A stretch of 64,000 nucleotides of DNA from Rhizopus arrhizus (GCA_024220505.1 JAKZZE010000028.1:620001-684000); one strand, 5' to 3'; shown: positions 10,394 to 22,340, counted from the first letter of the stretch. The notes: a model not told the origin generated them from the letters alone. Numbers and translations: made by a program.

Positions 10394-12785
10394 ATGTCTT
10401 TTATGTCAAATGAAAATGCTGATTGTGGTCTAATTGATCCTATGTCAGGCTTGTTAAAGCGGTTCCAACAAGACAGGTCTCTTCAACAAGTAAAGATACT
10501 TTTTTTTTGAAGCATAAATACTTTTCTAACAGCGCCTATGTAGGACCAGATTGCTCTTGGTCAACGAGTAGAAAGTTCAAAAGTAATATTAAACTACAAG
10601 TAAACACATTTAATACTTTTTATTTATTTATTATTATTAGACTCAATTTCGCACCCAAAATACAACAAATGGACCAATGCTTAACAAACAAGTATGATTT
10701 AAAGAATATTCAACTGAATATTTTCAATTAAACACCTTTAATATAGTTTACAGAAGGTTTTGTTGAAGATGAGTTGAATAAAGCAAGGATTTCTACAAAT
10801 GCTTTTGAACTTGGTAGTTTAAATCATGAATTAGAATTAATACAACCAAAACAACCGTCAGCTGATTGGACAATTGATTTTATGCAGCATCAACAATCAT
10901 CTTCAGTTTCACAGCAATTCGAAGGCTTTGAAGAAATTTATCACCAAAACAATCACCCACAACAAACCCAAGGTAACGAAAATAAACCATAAAAATACGT
11001 ATACATTAAACTACGAAACTTTTTAATAAAGTTGGGAACTGGGCAAGAGAATTTGATCAGTTTCAAACAGATCATCCAACCTCAATTTTAACGCAAACAG
11101 AAAGGGTTGCATTTGAAAGGGCGTTTGATGAAGCTAAGCAAGAGGTGCAAATGAATTGGGAAGGTGATTTTACAACACAAGAGTTTTCGGAATTCGAGTC
11201 CATGACGAAAGATGAGCTATTGATAGCAAAAGACGAGAATGAGGCGCTGGCAAAAACAGCTACAATGCTATTAGATTCAGTTGACATTGAATCCAATCCA
11301 AAATTTAAAAACTCACAGTTCATGCATCTGATGAGACGATTAAGAGATAATGAAGTACAAGTTGAGGGGAACAAAATGGTCGAGACAAAAGGAAAATCTG
11401 GCTGGGCATCTGAATTTGAATCAACTCTGTCTAGGCATTCGCCCGATGGATTTGTTGCGAACATGAATAAATTACAAAGTGGAAACATGCTGCCAACTGA
11501 ATTTGTTCAAAATGCTGGAGGTGGATTTACAGAGGATTTTTATTCTGAACAAAAGCAGCACCCATCTTCTGATGGTTGGACTTCTGAGTTCGATAAGCAC
11601 AATGAAATAGACACAGAGGAAACACACAGGTTGCTTAGAACAGGAACTGAGCCTGAAGACTGGTTGAACAAGTCCGACAGATATATGGATCAGCTGAAGA
11701 AAAACCAGGATCGCGAATGGAGCGATATGCAAAACAATTGGAATGAGTCCGAACAAGGATACAGAGATATTGGTTCTGAATATGATGTATACAACTTCGC
11801 TATGAGCAATCCTTATTTATTATACCCTGAGTTGATTGAAGGCAGAGAGCATTTCACTTTGGCTGATTCGATTCTTGCTTTGGAAGCAAAAGCTCAACTA
11901 AAAATATCTGATCCAGATACTTGGAGAATGCTGGGCCTCAGACAACAGGAAAATGAAAAAGATAATGCTGCTATTGCTGCATTCCGTCAAGCAATCAAGC
12001 TGGATCCACGCTTGCTTGATGTCTGGTTAGCATTAGCAGTCAGTTATACGAATGAAAGTTTTAAAAAAGAAGCTTATGATGCCTTAGAGCAATGGATCTT
12101 TAACAATGAAAAATATAAACATTTGATTAAAAGCCATCAGAAGGGAAAAATGATACTTGAGGATCGACATGCCTATATTACCCGTATATTTATAGAGGCT
12201 GCTAGAAATTCTCCTGGTATTCAAATGGATCCTGACGTTCAAATCGGCCTTGGCGTTTTATTTAATATGTCAGAAGAATATGATAAAGCTATTGATTGTT
12301 TCAAGGCTGCTCTCGCCAGCAAACCTCAGGACTATATGTTGTGGAATAAATTAGGTGCCACCCTGGCTAATTCAAGAAATCCAGAAGCGGCTGTTGATGC
12401 TTATTTCAACGCTGTAGAAATAAATCCTAGCTATGTGCGTGCCAGATATAATCTAGCTATGAGTTTCATGAAACTTGGTCAGTATAGGGAATCAGCAGAG
12501 CACTTGTTAACTGCTCTTTCATTACAACAATCCAACAAGGGACTGGCAGACGGTACCACTAGGTTGGGACTTGATCGTAATAATTCAATCAGCATATCAG
12601 GAGGAACGAGCGATAGCATTTGGAGAACTCTTCGTATGCTGATGTTAACGTAAGTGTCATTTTTATTCCTATAAACCATTTTTTGACAGTATGTTTTGAA
12701 TATACATAGGATGAACAGAGATGATTTAGCTAAACATTGCGATAGTCATCATCTTGATCCATTCCATGTAGAATTTGAATTTTGA
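10394..12785 (+). CDS. PEX5: Peroxisomal import receptor Pex5 (PTS1 receptor)
   Basis: Pex5 binds SKL-type signals in the cytosol and carries matrix enzymes to the peroxisomal membrane. The start at 10394 gives MSFMSNENADCGLIDPMSG, with the conserved N-terminal Cys (residue 11) used for mono-ubiquitin recycling. The N-terminal half holds several WxxxF-type Pex13/Pex14-binding motifs: WTIDF, WAREF, WEGDF, WASEF, WTSEF and WNESE-like weaker ones. The C-terminal half is a TPR array, with ADSILALEAKAQ, DTWRMLGLRQQENEKDNAAI, LWNKLGATLANSRNPEAAV and VRARYNLAMSFMKLGQYRES. Short introns interrupt the first 700 bases; one long exon runs from about 11031 to 12651, and a final small exon encodes MNRDDLAKHCDSHHLDPFH. 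The stop is at 12783-12785, 121 bp from the stop of convergent EME1. Confidence 0.95.
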
Positions 12786-12906
12786 GGGGAAAAAAGCCAA
12801 TACTCATTTGTAAGATACATTAATAAGTTACTTAATGAGACATATTGTACATATTTTCCTTGTCGCAAACTTATTTAATTAATGATATATATATACAGTA
12901 AACCTA

Positions 12907-13307
12907 TTAATATAAAAATAAATCTGGGTCATCACTATTAAAAATAGAATATATTTTCTTTGACATGACTCTATTGATAGTTCGATCTCTAGCTTGTAAT
13001 GCGCTTCTTTGAACCTAAAAAACGTAGTTTGAGTACATTCCTCTTTTCTAATCCGTTTCCAATAAATTACCTCTAGACTGGAAAGTAGCATCTCTCCAGT
13101 TGGTTTGTCAAGCTCTTTGTACTTTTGATGCAGTAGTTGAATGGTTGGATATTCATTCATGACGCTTTTTGCGATAGCAGGTGTACATAACTGAATTTCT
13201 TGCAACATTTTGCAATAAGTATCATTTGGATCTACTCCACTTTTGATTCCCTTATAAATATTGTTCATGTTTTTTGATCTATTATTTTACAGTTAAGAAT
13301 ACCAAGC

Positions 13308-13339
<32 letters not shown>

Positions 13340-15584
13340 GTAACTTACTTGTATCTTCCTAAAGCCAAATCTGTTGTTAAGCTTTCAATCCAACTTGCTG
13401 TATCCTCATCGTTCTTTGTAGGTACAATCATGATATCATGCAAGATCTGAAGTTCATTTAGACATTGCTCAATAGTCTCTCGACTTGGCAGCTTTTCAAT
13501 ATTCTCAATGCCTCTTACTCTTCTACTGGAACTTGCAGCGACAGTGTTTATATCCTGTATATTTTGCCTTACTTGGTTATCAAATATTCGTTTTTGTAAC
13601 AAGGCTCTTTTTTTGTAGTAAGGCTCTAAACCTTCAATTACAAGTAATATTTGGTCGTCCTTTACAGATTGCTGAATTTGCTTTATATGATTGTATATTG
13701 TTTCAGTTTGAATTAACTCGTTTAGCTCATCAATATGCATGTAGATCAATATAAATGGTTCCTTAATAATATTCATCTTTTCTAGGGGTATAAAGGTCTG
13801 CGAATCTGTGTTCCATTCAGCACTGCATTTTCTTCTCCAAGCAATTGTGTATCTAGGATTGTTCTTTTCTCGATCAAGCAAGGAATGAACTTCAGCCATT
13901 TTCTTTTTTAATGCAGCTTCTAACAGTTTCCCGGCATTTGTCAGGTGAAAGTTAGGATGAATATCAATAATCATTTCTTTTAATATCTCATCCCTATTAT
14001 TTCTTATTCGGTTCTCTTTCTCATACAACGTTTGACGTTCTTTCTCTTGCTATAAAACACAAGTGGCATTAACTTTTTTGCCAAATAGAGTTGTCCTTTT
14101 TTCTGTAAATTTACCTGCTTCAGTTCTTTTTGCCTTTTTTTTTCTTCAGCAAGCTCCTGACGCTTTCTTTTTCTTTCTTCTGCTTCTAGCCTCTTTTTTT
14201 CCTTTAAACACAAAAAAGGGGTCAGATTATATAAAAGAGTATTATTCTAACTTTCCTTACCTTTGGTGTTAATTCATTACTCTTTCTAGTTGAAAATAGT
14301 TCTATTGACGATGATGAACCAGATCTACTTCGACTGATATTTGTGCTGTATGTATGCGCTCGTTTCTTTCCTTTTCTGTCTTCAATGATTGTATCTTCTG
14401 GACTATCAATTTCTATAACATCTTTGTCTTCTTCAAGCGAAAGCAAATTATCAAAAAATTCATCCGATGTTGGTAAGTGTACCATGTCAGCATCTTCTTC
14501 ATCAGAGTCATCTATCGAAAAAGGCAACGCATCCTCCTTTTCATCCAGATAAACATTCGCGCTCGGTGAAGCTGCTGATGTTTTGTTGGAAAATGAGGAA
14601 TCATCAGTGTCTTTGCTCTTGATACGCTTATGGTTACTGTTTCCTTCAAATAATGATGTTTGATTTTCACCATTATCCGTCGATAACTTTCTTTTAGGTG
14701 TTTTCTTGGTTAATAATATGTCATCAGCGTCGGTAAAATTGAATATGTCTTCATTTGTTCCTGTTGGTGAGTTTAAGTCATCATCAAAGGACAATAAATC
14801 TATATTGCTGTTACTTTCAAATAGATCTACATCTTTCTTTGCTGGAGAATCAAGTTTGCCAAGTGTCAGTAAATCTTCATCATCAGATATTACCTCCAGA
14901 TCTTTAATTTGTGTGTAGTCTTTTAATATACCGCTGCTTTCTTTTTCCTTTCCCTTTATGCGTTTTCGATTATTTGTTTCATCCATAAATAACTCAAAGG
15001 GCCTAGATGTTATTTGTATATCCTCTGTTGTTAATAATTTATTGCTTTTATGAGCAGTACTTTTTGTTTTGTTTTTAGAACTGCTGGAAGATAATATGTC
15101 ATCAGTATTTTCGAATAGATTTACACTTTTCTTTTCAGTCTCTTCTTTTGATTTTGTTTTCAAAGCAGGCTGATCAAAGATATTGTCGATATCGAAAATG
15201 TCGTCGATATCTTCATTTATCTGTTGTCTATATTTTTAAATTTGTTCATAAAGAAGCATATTAAACTAGTTTCTTTTTTATTTTTTACGAGCTAGTTTGA
15301 GAATTACTTAATGCTATATCTTCTTCGTCTGAATCAAGAATAATTAGTGCATTGTCTGGCTTATTACTAGTTTTTATTCCTTGGAGAAACTACGAATGAA
15401 AAGCATTAATAGCTCATTACTACGCGATTGCCGTAGGTTTTTATTTATTTACTTCTCCATCAAATATTCTATTTAAAGTAGCTTCCACGCTTTTTGTATA
15501 CTCAAGATCTTTGCGAATATCGGAAGGGCTTTTGGAATTGTCAATATTGAGTACTTGCTCAACGAATTGATCAATATTGTCCAT
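12907..15584 (-). CDS. EME1: Eme1/Mms4-type subunit of the Mus81 structure-specific endonuclease
   Basis: This is the non-catalytic partner of Mus81, which cuts branched DNA such as nicked Holliday junctions and flaps. The N-terminus (MDNIDQFVEQVLNID, then ALIILDSDEED) is followed by a long acidic Ser/Asp-rich region with SUMO-interaction-like hydrophobic/acidic patches, and a charged coiled segment (ERKRKRQELAEEKKRQ). The ERCC4-like nuclease fold starts near IDIHPNFHLTNAGKLLEAAL, with FILIYMHIDELNELI and QILLVIEGLEPYYKKR. The C-terminus holds the helix-hairpin-helix region (DTYCKMLQEIQLCTPAIAKS). A 56-base intron (13015-13070) must be removed to reach the true end, VQRSALQARDRTINRVMSKK, then IYSIFNSDDPDLFLY and a stop at 12907. 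An earlier intron (about 13287-13347) contains a run of 29 T. The active-site motif of Mus81 is absent, as expected. Confidence 0.9.
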
Positions 15585-16186
15585 TGATTAAACTATTTGA
15601 TTTAAGAAACAGAAAAGTAGTGTTGCTGGATTTTCAAAATTGGCAGAAAAGTAAAACTCAGACTTTGAATAAGCATTTTTACCAAAAAAAAAAAAGACAT
15701 TATACACTATTTCTAGAAATTAAAGTTGCATTTTGTAAAGTTTTATAATACAATTTGTATGTAATTGCGACAAGTCACGGCGACTTTAATTTCTGGAAAT
15801 AGTGTATGAGAATATTTACAAGCTAGATATATGTGTTAGTAATAAGCAAACTGGCAGCATATTTTTAAGCCTACCTGATTGTCCTTTATACAATGCTTTA
15901 ATCTGTAAGAATTATGGAGCTTCAGCATAGACAAATTTATGGTAGTCAGAAAATAATGTACATAGAAGCAAACATTTCATATCTCAAGAATAAACGTTTC
16001 TTCCGTTTAGTCATCAAACCTTATAGCAATTGAAGCTTTTTGTTCTGTCATTACAAGTCATAGGATTTTAACGTATAAAAAATAAAGATTTACTCTCATA
16101 TCTTAATTGAGCTATTTTTTTTCCCCCTAAGCTTGAACAAAACATTTGGGTGTGTATGTACACATGCGATACATTTTATATAGAGT
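15585..16186. other. Intergenic region between EME1 and PRE2, with a MITE
   Basis: This AT-rich spacer holds the EME1 promoter, a 100-bp inverted-repeat element (annotated separately) and the 3' flank of PRE2. Nothing else is recognisable. Confidence 0.6.
15705..15804. mobile_element. 100-bp MITE with 25-bp terminal inverted repeats and TA target duplication
   Basis: The left end (15705-15729) reads CACTATTTCTAGAAATTAAA then GTTGC. The reverse complement of the right end (15780-15804) reads CACTATTTCCAGAAATTAAA then GTCGC, so 23 of 25 positions match. Both ends are flanked by TA (15703-15704 and 15805-15806), the target duplication of Tc1/mariner elements, and the CACT start also fits that superfamily. 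The 50-base centre has no coding capacity. It is therefore a non-autonomous miniature element; the parent transposase is not in this window. Confidence 0.8.
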
Positions 16187-17333
16187 TTATTGCATTCCTT
16201 TTGCATTTTCATCCTGATATTCCCAGTGAAGTTCTCCAACATCATGATTGCCGTGGTAATCCCAGCCGTTCTCTGTAACATGGTATACTATGGAATTGAA
16301 TTTAATAATTATAGGTATATTAGAATCATGAGAAAGCTTACAATTGACTGAACCACCAGACATAGCATCGCGATGTGTTGCATGATAGATAGATCTTCTA
16401 CCGAGTTCGAGGGCGTCTTTAACTGATAAATCATAGTCATAACCAGAATCAAGTACACCGTAAGCAAATGTAGAACCTGAGCCGACAGAGAAAATGTCGC
16501 CCTTTAATCTTGAACCATCTGAATCTACATAAAATAAGTTTGGGCCCTATAACGGTTTGTTAATACAATGCCCAAAACGGCACATAATAAATTTATCTTA
16601 CTGTCTTATCCCAGCCTGTAACCATAGTACCCTATAGATCATTTTAAATTACTTCATAAAAAAAATAAAAAGATTACTTACCATGGAAAGACCCATACCC
16701 TTATAAGAATAGACCATGTTAGCTAATAGCTTTGATGCAGCTGCAACTGAAATACGCTCTTTATTTCTTAATTCGTGTAAGCGACAACGTCTTCCCAATT
16801 CACGTTCCCAGTATTGACAATCAGCTGCACCACCTGCCATTGTACCCAATAAATATGGATTGATCTCGATGACCTTTTTAACAGTTTGAGAAGCTAATTA
16901 TACAATTTGTTATTTCACTTCTTTTACTCCTCATATCCTGTTTTTGAATTCTTACATATGTAATTTCCCATTGTAGCTCGTGAATCGACAGCGACGACTA
17001 CACCTCCTTGAAACTGGAAAGCAAGCGTAGTTGTACCGTGTTGAATTTTAATTTTGTAATCTGCAGATTCCTCATCAGTTACATTTCTCAGAAAGTCAAC
17101 AGGCTATTAAGGCAAAGCGTTCTTTAGTTCCAAATCCATAATCAATAAAGTGCATTGTAATCCCATTGCCAATCCCTTTTTTTATACATTCTTACATTGT
17201 GTACAGCAGGAACATCAAAAGAAGGGAAAGCTAATTGTTGGGCAGCATCCCATTTTCCACATAATTGGCCAAAGCTTTCTTCTTGTGGTATGCTCAAAGG
17301 TGAAGAGCTGTATTTTGAAACAAATCTATTCAT
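16187..17333 (-). CDS. PRE2: 20S proteasome subunit beta 5 (chymotrypsin-like site)
   Basis: This is a homologue of yeast Pre2 and human PSMB5, the catalytic subunit with chymotrypsin-like activity. A propeptide ([20 protein letters not shown]) precedes the processing site HGTTTLAF. Cleavage after that Gly exposes the N-terminal Thr nucleophile. Further family motifs are [73 protein letters not shown] and [18 protein letters not shown]. At least five short introns interrupt the gene. The true last exon lies at about 16187-16285 and ends [11 protein letters not shown]. The gene is divergent from PRE7, with start codons 158 bp apart. Confidence 0.95.
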
Positions 17334-17491
17334 TATATCACAAAGTAAAAAGGTGGAGGATGACGAGCAACTGAAGACGCGTCAACAGAAAACTGAATTT
17401 AAATTGCAAATTGCGTCACGATTGGTCGAAAGAGAATGATGTATGCCACGCGTTCAAACACATTTGCTTTTATTTATCTTTTAAGTACAAT
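17334..17491. promoter_or_regulatory. Shared divergent promoter of two proteasome beta-subunit genes
   Basis: These 158 bases separate the start codons of PRE2 (minus) and PRE7 (plus), so one short region must drive both. Visible elements are an inverted CCAAT box (ATTGG, 17421-17425), a TGACG half site (17361-17365), TTGCGTCACG (17411-17420) and a 7-of-9 match on the minus strand (17442-17450, CGTGGCATA) to the yeast proteasome element GGTGGCAAA. The two genes and the spacing are seen; the function of the motifs is inference. Confidence 0.6.
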
Positions 17492-18371
17492 ATGGAATAC
17501 ATGCTTGTAAATCCAATGGAAACCACTTCTGCGCCTATGCAACACAGATTTGAACCTTATGACGATAATGGAGGGTAACCAACTGGAAAAAGCTAGAGTA
17601 AAGCAAAAACTGATCATTCTACTAGAACAAGTGTCGCAATTGCAGGAAAAGACTTTTGTATTGTTGCTGCAGACACAAGACAAAGCACAGGCTATAGCAT
17701 CAATTCTCGGTTCTCACCTAAAGCTTATAAATTATCAGAAACTTCAGTTATCGCCATGAATGGCTTCCATGCCGATGGATTAACTTTAAAGAAAGTGCTT
17801 GATCAAAGACTCAAGGTACAGTTTCGATACATTAACCAAAAAAATTGATATTCTTTATAAAGATGTTGTTCTTACCTTTTTTTGTTAGTGGTATAAATTC
17901 TCTCATGATAAAGACATGTCATGTACTGCATTAGCCCAAATGCTATCAATTACATTATATCAAAAAAGATTTTTCCCTTATTACAGTTTCTGTGTTTTAG
18001 GTGGAGTTGATGAAGAAGGTAAAGGTGCAGTGTACTGTTACGATGCTATTGGATCTTATGAACGTGAAAAATGCCGTGCAAGTGGTTCAGCAGCTGCATT
18101 GATTCAGCCCTTTTTAGATAATCAGGTACATGTCATGCTTGCATATGTATTTGAAAACGTATTGACTTGATAAATATTATAGGTTTCAAAGAAGAATATG
18201 CAAAATGTGTCATTGGAAGATATAGAGTTGGACGAAGCAATTAAAATTGTTAAAGATGCATTCACATCTGCTACAGAACGTGATATCTATACTGGTGATA
18301 ATCTTCAAATTTTTATCATTCGTAAAGACCAACCTGTTGAAATTCAGATTCATCCTTTGAAGAAAGACTAA
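17492..18371 (+). CDS. PRE7: 20S proteasome subunit beta 6 (Pre7/PSMB1), non-catalytic
   Basis: This is a homologue of yeast Pre7 and human PSMB1, a structural beta subunit of the 20S core. Exon 1 (17492-17574) ends FEPYDDNGG. A 51-base intron (17575-17625) leads to TSVAIAGKDFCIVAADTRQS, then TGYSINSRFSPKAYKL. Later exons give WYKFSHDKDMSCTALAQML, FCVLGGVDEEGKGAVYCYDA and IGSYEREKCRASGSAAALIQ, then the tail NLQIFIIRKDQPVEIQIHPL. The protein lacks a processed Thr active site, as is normal for this subunit. The start at 17492 is the first ATG; an in-frame ATG at 17501 is a possible alternative. The stop lies 31 bp from the stop of convergent snurportin-1. Confidence 0.94.
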
Positions 18372-18402
18372 AAGAAAAAGGAAATAAACAACATTTTTAT
18401 TA

Positions 18403-19665
18403 CTACAGAAGCAGTTGCGGTATTTTGTCGTAAGGAACCCAACAGACTAAAGGAGTACTTCCACCTATGTAGTGTGCCTGTTTATGATAAAACAATAAAC
18501 CATCAATTTCATATGTGTTTTGTTGTGTTTCATTCAAATATTGTTCTGGATTTTTCGCTATTAATGATACTTCGGTAGTTGAAATAGCTTGCAAAGGAAC
18601 AAACTTGTAAAATCTGTTTTCACTGTTTGGCAAATCCAATTCATTTGGCTGAAACTTTGTATGTAACCAAAAGTTTCTAATAACAAATTTAGCTTTGTTT
18701 CTTTCCTTTTATCGCCTTGCTTACCTAAAATTAGTATCACAATCAGTTACAGAGTAGCCTTTCCAGCACATGATATCGAGTATGTAAAATGTCCAATGCA
18801 CTGCATCATATATACAGTCTAATATACAATAATCAGAACCAAGGTGATATCTATACAAGTGTTAATATGCGTGATATAAGCTAATCACTTGTTGAATTAC
18901 CTGGAACCATTCGGTAATATTGATTGAAATCGACGAAGTATTTTTCCTCCTCTTGATCTTGCAATTGTCTGCCCTTTGCCTGATGTGACAAGGCATCTCT
19001 TTCCTTTTGGACAAATAACACTGACCCATTCTTTCATGAAATCGCTAGGTATAGATTCAAGGTATTCAGCATACATAATCTGATTCCTAAAATGAGCAAA
19101 TATGCTTTATATAACCGTCTATGAATTAAAGCTTGATTTCTTACGCATAAATATTTTTCTGTTGAGGCTTCTTTTTACGTTTATGTGGTTCACTTTTTGA
19201 TAATTTAATCACTTCCTCCATTTCCACGTCACTATCTCCACGCGTTCTTTTCAGCATATTATGCACTTCACCCTTTTGTACTTCTTCTTCCTCTTCCTCC
19301 TCCTCCTCCTCCTCCTCTTCATCATTACTACTTCCAAATACATCCAATTTCCTCAAGCTTGATACAATATCATTTCGTTGCTACCGAATTGCATTAATAG
19401 CTAATACTAATTTCTGTTTGTTGAGCCATGAAAATACCCTTCTTTGTAATTCCAAAGCTTTTAAACGTCTCTTCTCCTGAATCTCAATCCGCGAACTAAA
19501 ATAAGATCTGGCATCCAAATAGTTTTGTAATCTACTATTAACATTGTCTTCCTCTTCTGTAACTGTCGCTTGGTTATTAGCAGCTTCTATGCTAGAATTT
19601 TGCTCTTCCTGAAGGTTTTCTTTTTTATTTGGATCTTGAAACACAAAACCCTGAAAATTAGACAT
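18403..19665 (-). CDS. SNUPN: Snurportin-1, m3G-cap-dependent snRNP import adaptor
   Basis: Snurportin-1 binds the trimethylguanosine cap of U snRNAs and links snRNPs to importin beta. The N-terminal segment RLQNYLDARSYFSSRIEIQE plus KRRLKALELQRR resembles the importin-beta-binding domain of the animal protein. After an intron comes an acidic run of about 13 Glu (19281-19320, an imperfect CCT repeat on the plus strand) and a basic patch (EPHKRKKKPQQK). The cap-binding domain follows: VSVICPKGKRCLVTSGKGQT, ILPNGSR, then YCILDCIYDAVHWTFYILDI, MCWKGYSVTDCDTNFRFWL and FVPLQAI. The start at 19665 gives MSNFQGFVFQDPNKK. Five exons can be joined. The assignment rests on the cap-binding domain and is firm. 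Confidence 0.88.
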
Positions 19666-21251
19666 TGCTTAAAAGATTAAATAAAAATAAAACAATAGAC
19701 AGATAAAATGCTAATACTGTGAGGGTCTTGATATTGCGGAATATCAATTTAAGGGATCAAATCCATAATAAAAATTAAGCTTTTCTATAAAATAAAATGC
19801 TGCTTTAATTGCAAATACACAATCAATATGCATGCGAAACGAATAGATAAGAGGAGTATTAATTAAAAATTTTGTTTGCAAGGTATATTTTTGAATACAA
19901 GAAGAAATATGAGCATATATATACTTTTTACTTTTACAATATTAGAATGGGTATGAATGAAATATTCAGTTACACTAAGAATAAAACTGCTCATTTGGAA
20001 TAATCATAGTACACAATTTACATGTACTGCTGTCTGATTTAGAAAGAGGCTTTCTTAAAGCTGTTATAGTTCTTTTCTATCTCACAGTATATTGCGAAGA
20101 ATATGCCAGTAAATGGGCGTTGTTTAAACATCTTAATGTATATGATTTCTTATTAATTTGCAAGTGCAGCATAATTATGGCCTAGTATTGAAAGTTTGAT
20201 CTTGTTTAAATTTTATCGAATTTTGAGTTTTTGTCTAGGAGATAAGCTATATATTTGCCATTGAAATCAGTAGAGTTGAACTTGTTGATATCTAAAGTAT
20301 AAAAGAATACTTTAAGAAGCCCTTCATGATCATAAGGGCAATATGTTACATGAAATGTATAATTCATAGATGTTTCAAAAATTACTATAGTCCATTGATT
20401 TCTATTTAAAAAGAATTTGAAGTTTGGCTGTACACTATTATCCACAAACTCCTTCTGTTAAAAATTCTGAAAGCAAAATTTCAGATAAATATGTTCTATT
20501 AGGGTAGTGTTTTTAATCTATCACTAATGGAACAAAAGCTCATAGTAAAGCAAAAAATAAAACACCAAAAATTATTTGATGTTTATATACAAAATCAGCT
20601 TTTCAAGTATTTTTTTTTTAATTTAATAGCAAACATAATAATCACACGCTTCTGAAATTCGTATAATGTTGTCGACTGAGGTAAAAGCTTCAAGCTAAGA
20701 TGAGCACACGGTAAATATCTATACTGTGTTAGATGAGACTTTTAATATTTAACACTGTAAGCATAGTCTAGTTTTTAAGATGTGGTATTATTTTCCATTT
20801 AGGCAAAGAGTTAATGAGGACATAAGGATATCCTCACAGAATATTCTGAAATCATTTTAGCTTACTGGAAAGCTCTATCTAGCTTCAGAAAATAACATAT
20901 TTTTTTGATTTTATTTTTAAGACTTCATAGTGGAACACCATTGTAAGTATTTCCAATAGCTTAAAAAGCAAAAGCGTTTCATTAATCTCACTGTCTTGTT
21001 GTGGGGAAAAAAAATTTGTTGGCACAAGCTATACTACTTGATGGAATTAAATTTTATACATGGACATTTTATACGATCTATAGTTATTATTAACCAACTA
21101 TTATAAAATAATGTCAAACAGATATTATGGTGATCATTTATTATTGAAAGTATAACGCAAAGAATTTTTTTTAAACATACATGTTAACTATTTTGAAAAC
21201 TCTAGAGGAATGTTTGTATATATTAAAAACTATGTTTTTAGAGGTGAAGAA

Positions 21252-21286
<35 letters not shown>

Positions 21287-21480
21287 TGGAAATCGTCAGA
21301 GAAAAACGTAAAATTATTTATTTTAAGTTTTATTGATAGCAAATTTTTTATGATTAGCGAAGAACAAAATATTTGAATAGCATCCTTTTTGTAAATAGTC
21401 TCTTTGGAAAGCATAGCTTTTTTTTTGTTTTTTTTTAAAGATAATAATAAAGAATCACCCTTGAATTACTCTTATCAACA
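19666..21480. other. Gene-poor AT-rich region with one coding-like fragment
   Basis: No complete gene is visible. A minus-strand frame at 20206-20445, extended upstream to a TTAACAG acceptor-like site at about 20458-20464, reads KEFVDNSVQPNFKFFLNRNQ and continues with mixed composition to a stop (SKFDKI). It could be the last exon of an unknown gene or a relic. A run of 27 A lies at 21256-21282. The rest shows only AT-rich DNA. Confidence 0.4.
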
Positions 21481-21489
21481 CTTTTTCAA

Positions 21490-21930
21490 GTCTATAGGAT
21501 ATGAGTGGTACCCCGAAGGGCGTTCCGTTCACTGTCAAGTTCTAAGTCTATGTCTGGAATGTTCTGCGAAAGATATACCCTGTTTCTAGGGATCACTCTC
21601 TCTCAAGCAAAGCGTGACCGGGTCTGTACTTCAGATGTTAAGTCATCTTCCGTATGTCACTTGGACGAACAGAGCGGGTGCTACTTTACTTGAGTTCGCA
21701 TTCCTCTTTAGAGCTTACAAGTTCCAGCAGATCATCGTCCCATCCTGCCACAGATTTTAGAAGCATAGCAAAGAGGTCATAAAGAGATGGAAAAAGAAGA
21801 GATTACAGAGATAATAAAGAGACTACCAAAAGAGAACTTTTACAAGAAAGGATTGCTAACAAGCGGACCATGCAGACATAAAAGCAATTACAGAAGCAGC
21901 CTTAAAGGAAACCACTTATACTGACACAAA
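21490..21930. other. GC-richer island with short open frames, origin unknown
   Basis: Bases 21490-21760 have clearly more balanced composition than the DNA on both sides. They hold a plus-strand open frame (21505-21693) with no known motif. Just downstream, a purine-rich stretch carries a 45-codon plus-strand ORF (21787-21924, starting MEKEEITEIIKRLPKENFYK). I do not recognise either product. The island could be the remains of a transposable element, a gene fragment or a non-coding RNA. Confidence 0.35.
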
Positions 21931-21959
21931 AGAGAATAACTATTGAACTAGAATAAAAG

Positions 21960-22340
21960 TTAATAAAATGGATAATTCCATTATGAACATTACTTTTTAG
22001 CCAAAAGGGCAGCAAAGAAGGAATCTTGACCAAGACGAATAAAGACAGGTAACGTCACCATTTTATGAGGCCAAGATGTGATTTATTTTTTAACCATCGA
22101 AGCCAATGGAATGATACGTTTAGTATTGAATGAAATCAAAAGGACCATAGAAAGATAACCAAAAGTTAGCGCACCAATTTTTGATGTTAACTGAGGCCAT
22201 ATGAAGAGACAAAGAATAGGTATATTATATTGGCCATAAAGTTTAACGCTGATTAAAAACCAAGTTGATAGTAGATAAGAGATTTTAAGTGGCCAAAGAG
22301 AGAGAGAGAGAAATATGTTTGAAGCACAAAAAAGTAACAA
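21960..22340 (-). pseudogene. Decayed coding sequence, hydrophobic, family unknown
   Basis: On the minus strand 22083-22340 encodes a hydrophobic segment (YLLSTWFLISVKLYGQYNIP, then LCLFIWPQLTSKIGALTFGY) that ends ASMVKK. Right after it, in another frame, comes MVTLPVFIRLGQDSFFAALL with AKK and a stop near 22000. Two adjacent coding-like pieces in different frames suggest a broken gene, perhaps for a membrane protein. I cannot name the family. Confidence 0.3.

Noticed and set aside
13485..13754. Plus-strand open frame of 89 codons inside EME1
   Set aside because: It lies antisense to the conserved nuclease-like domain of EME1 and has no motif.
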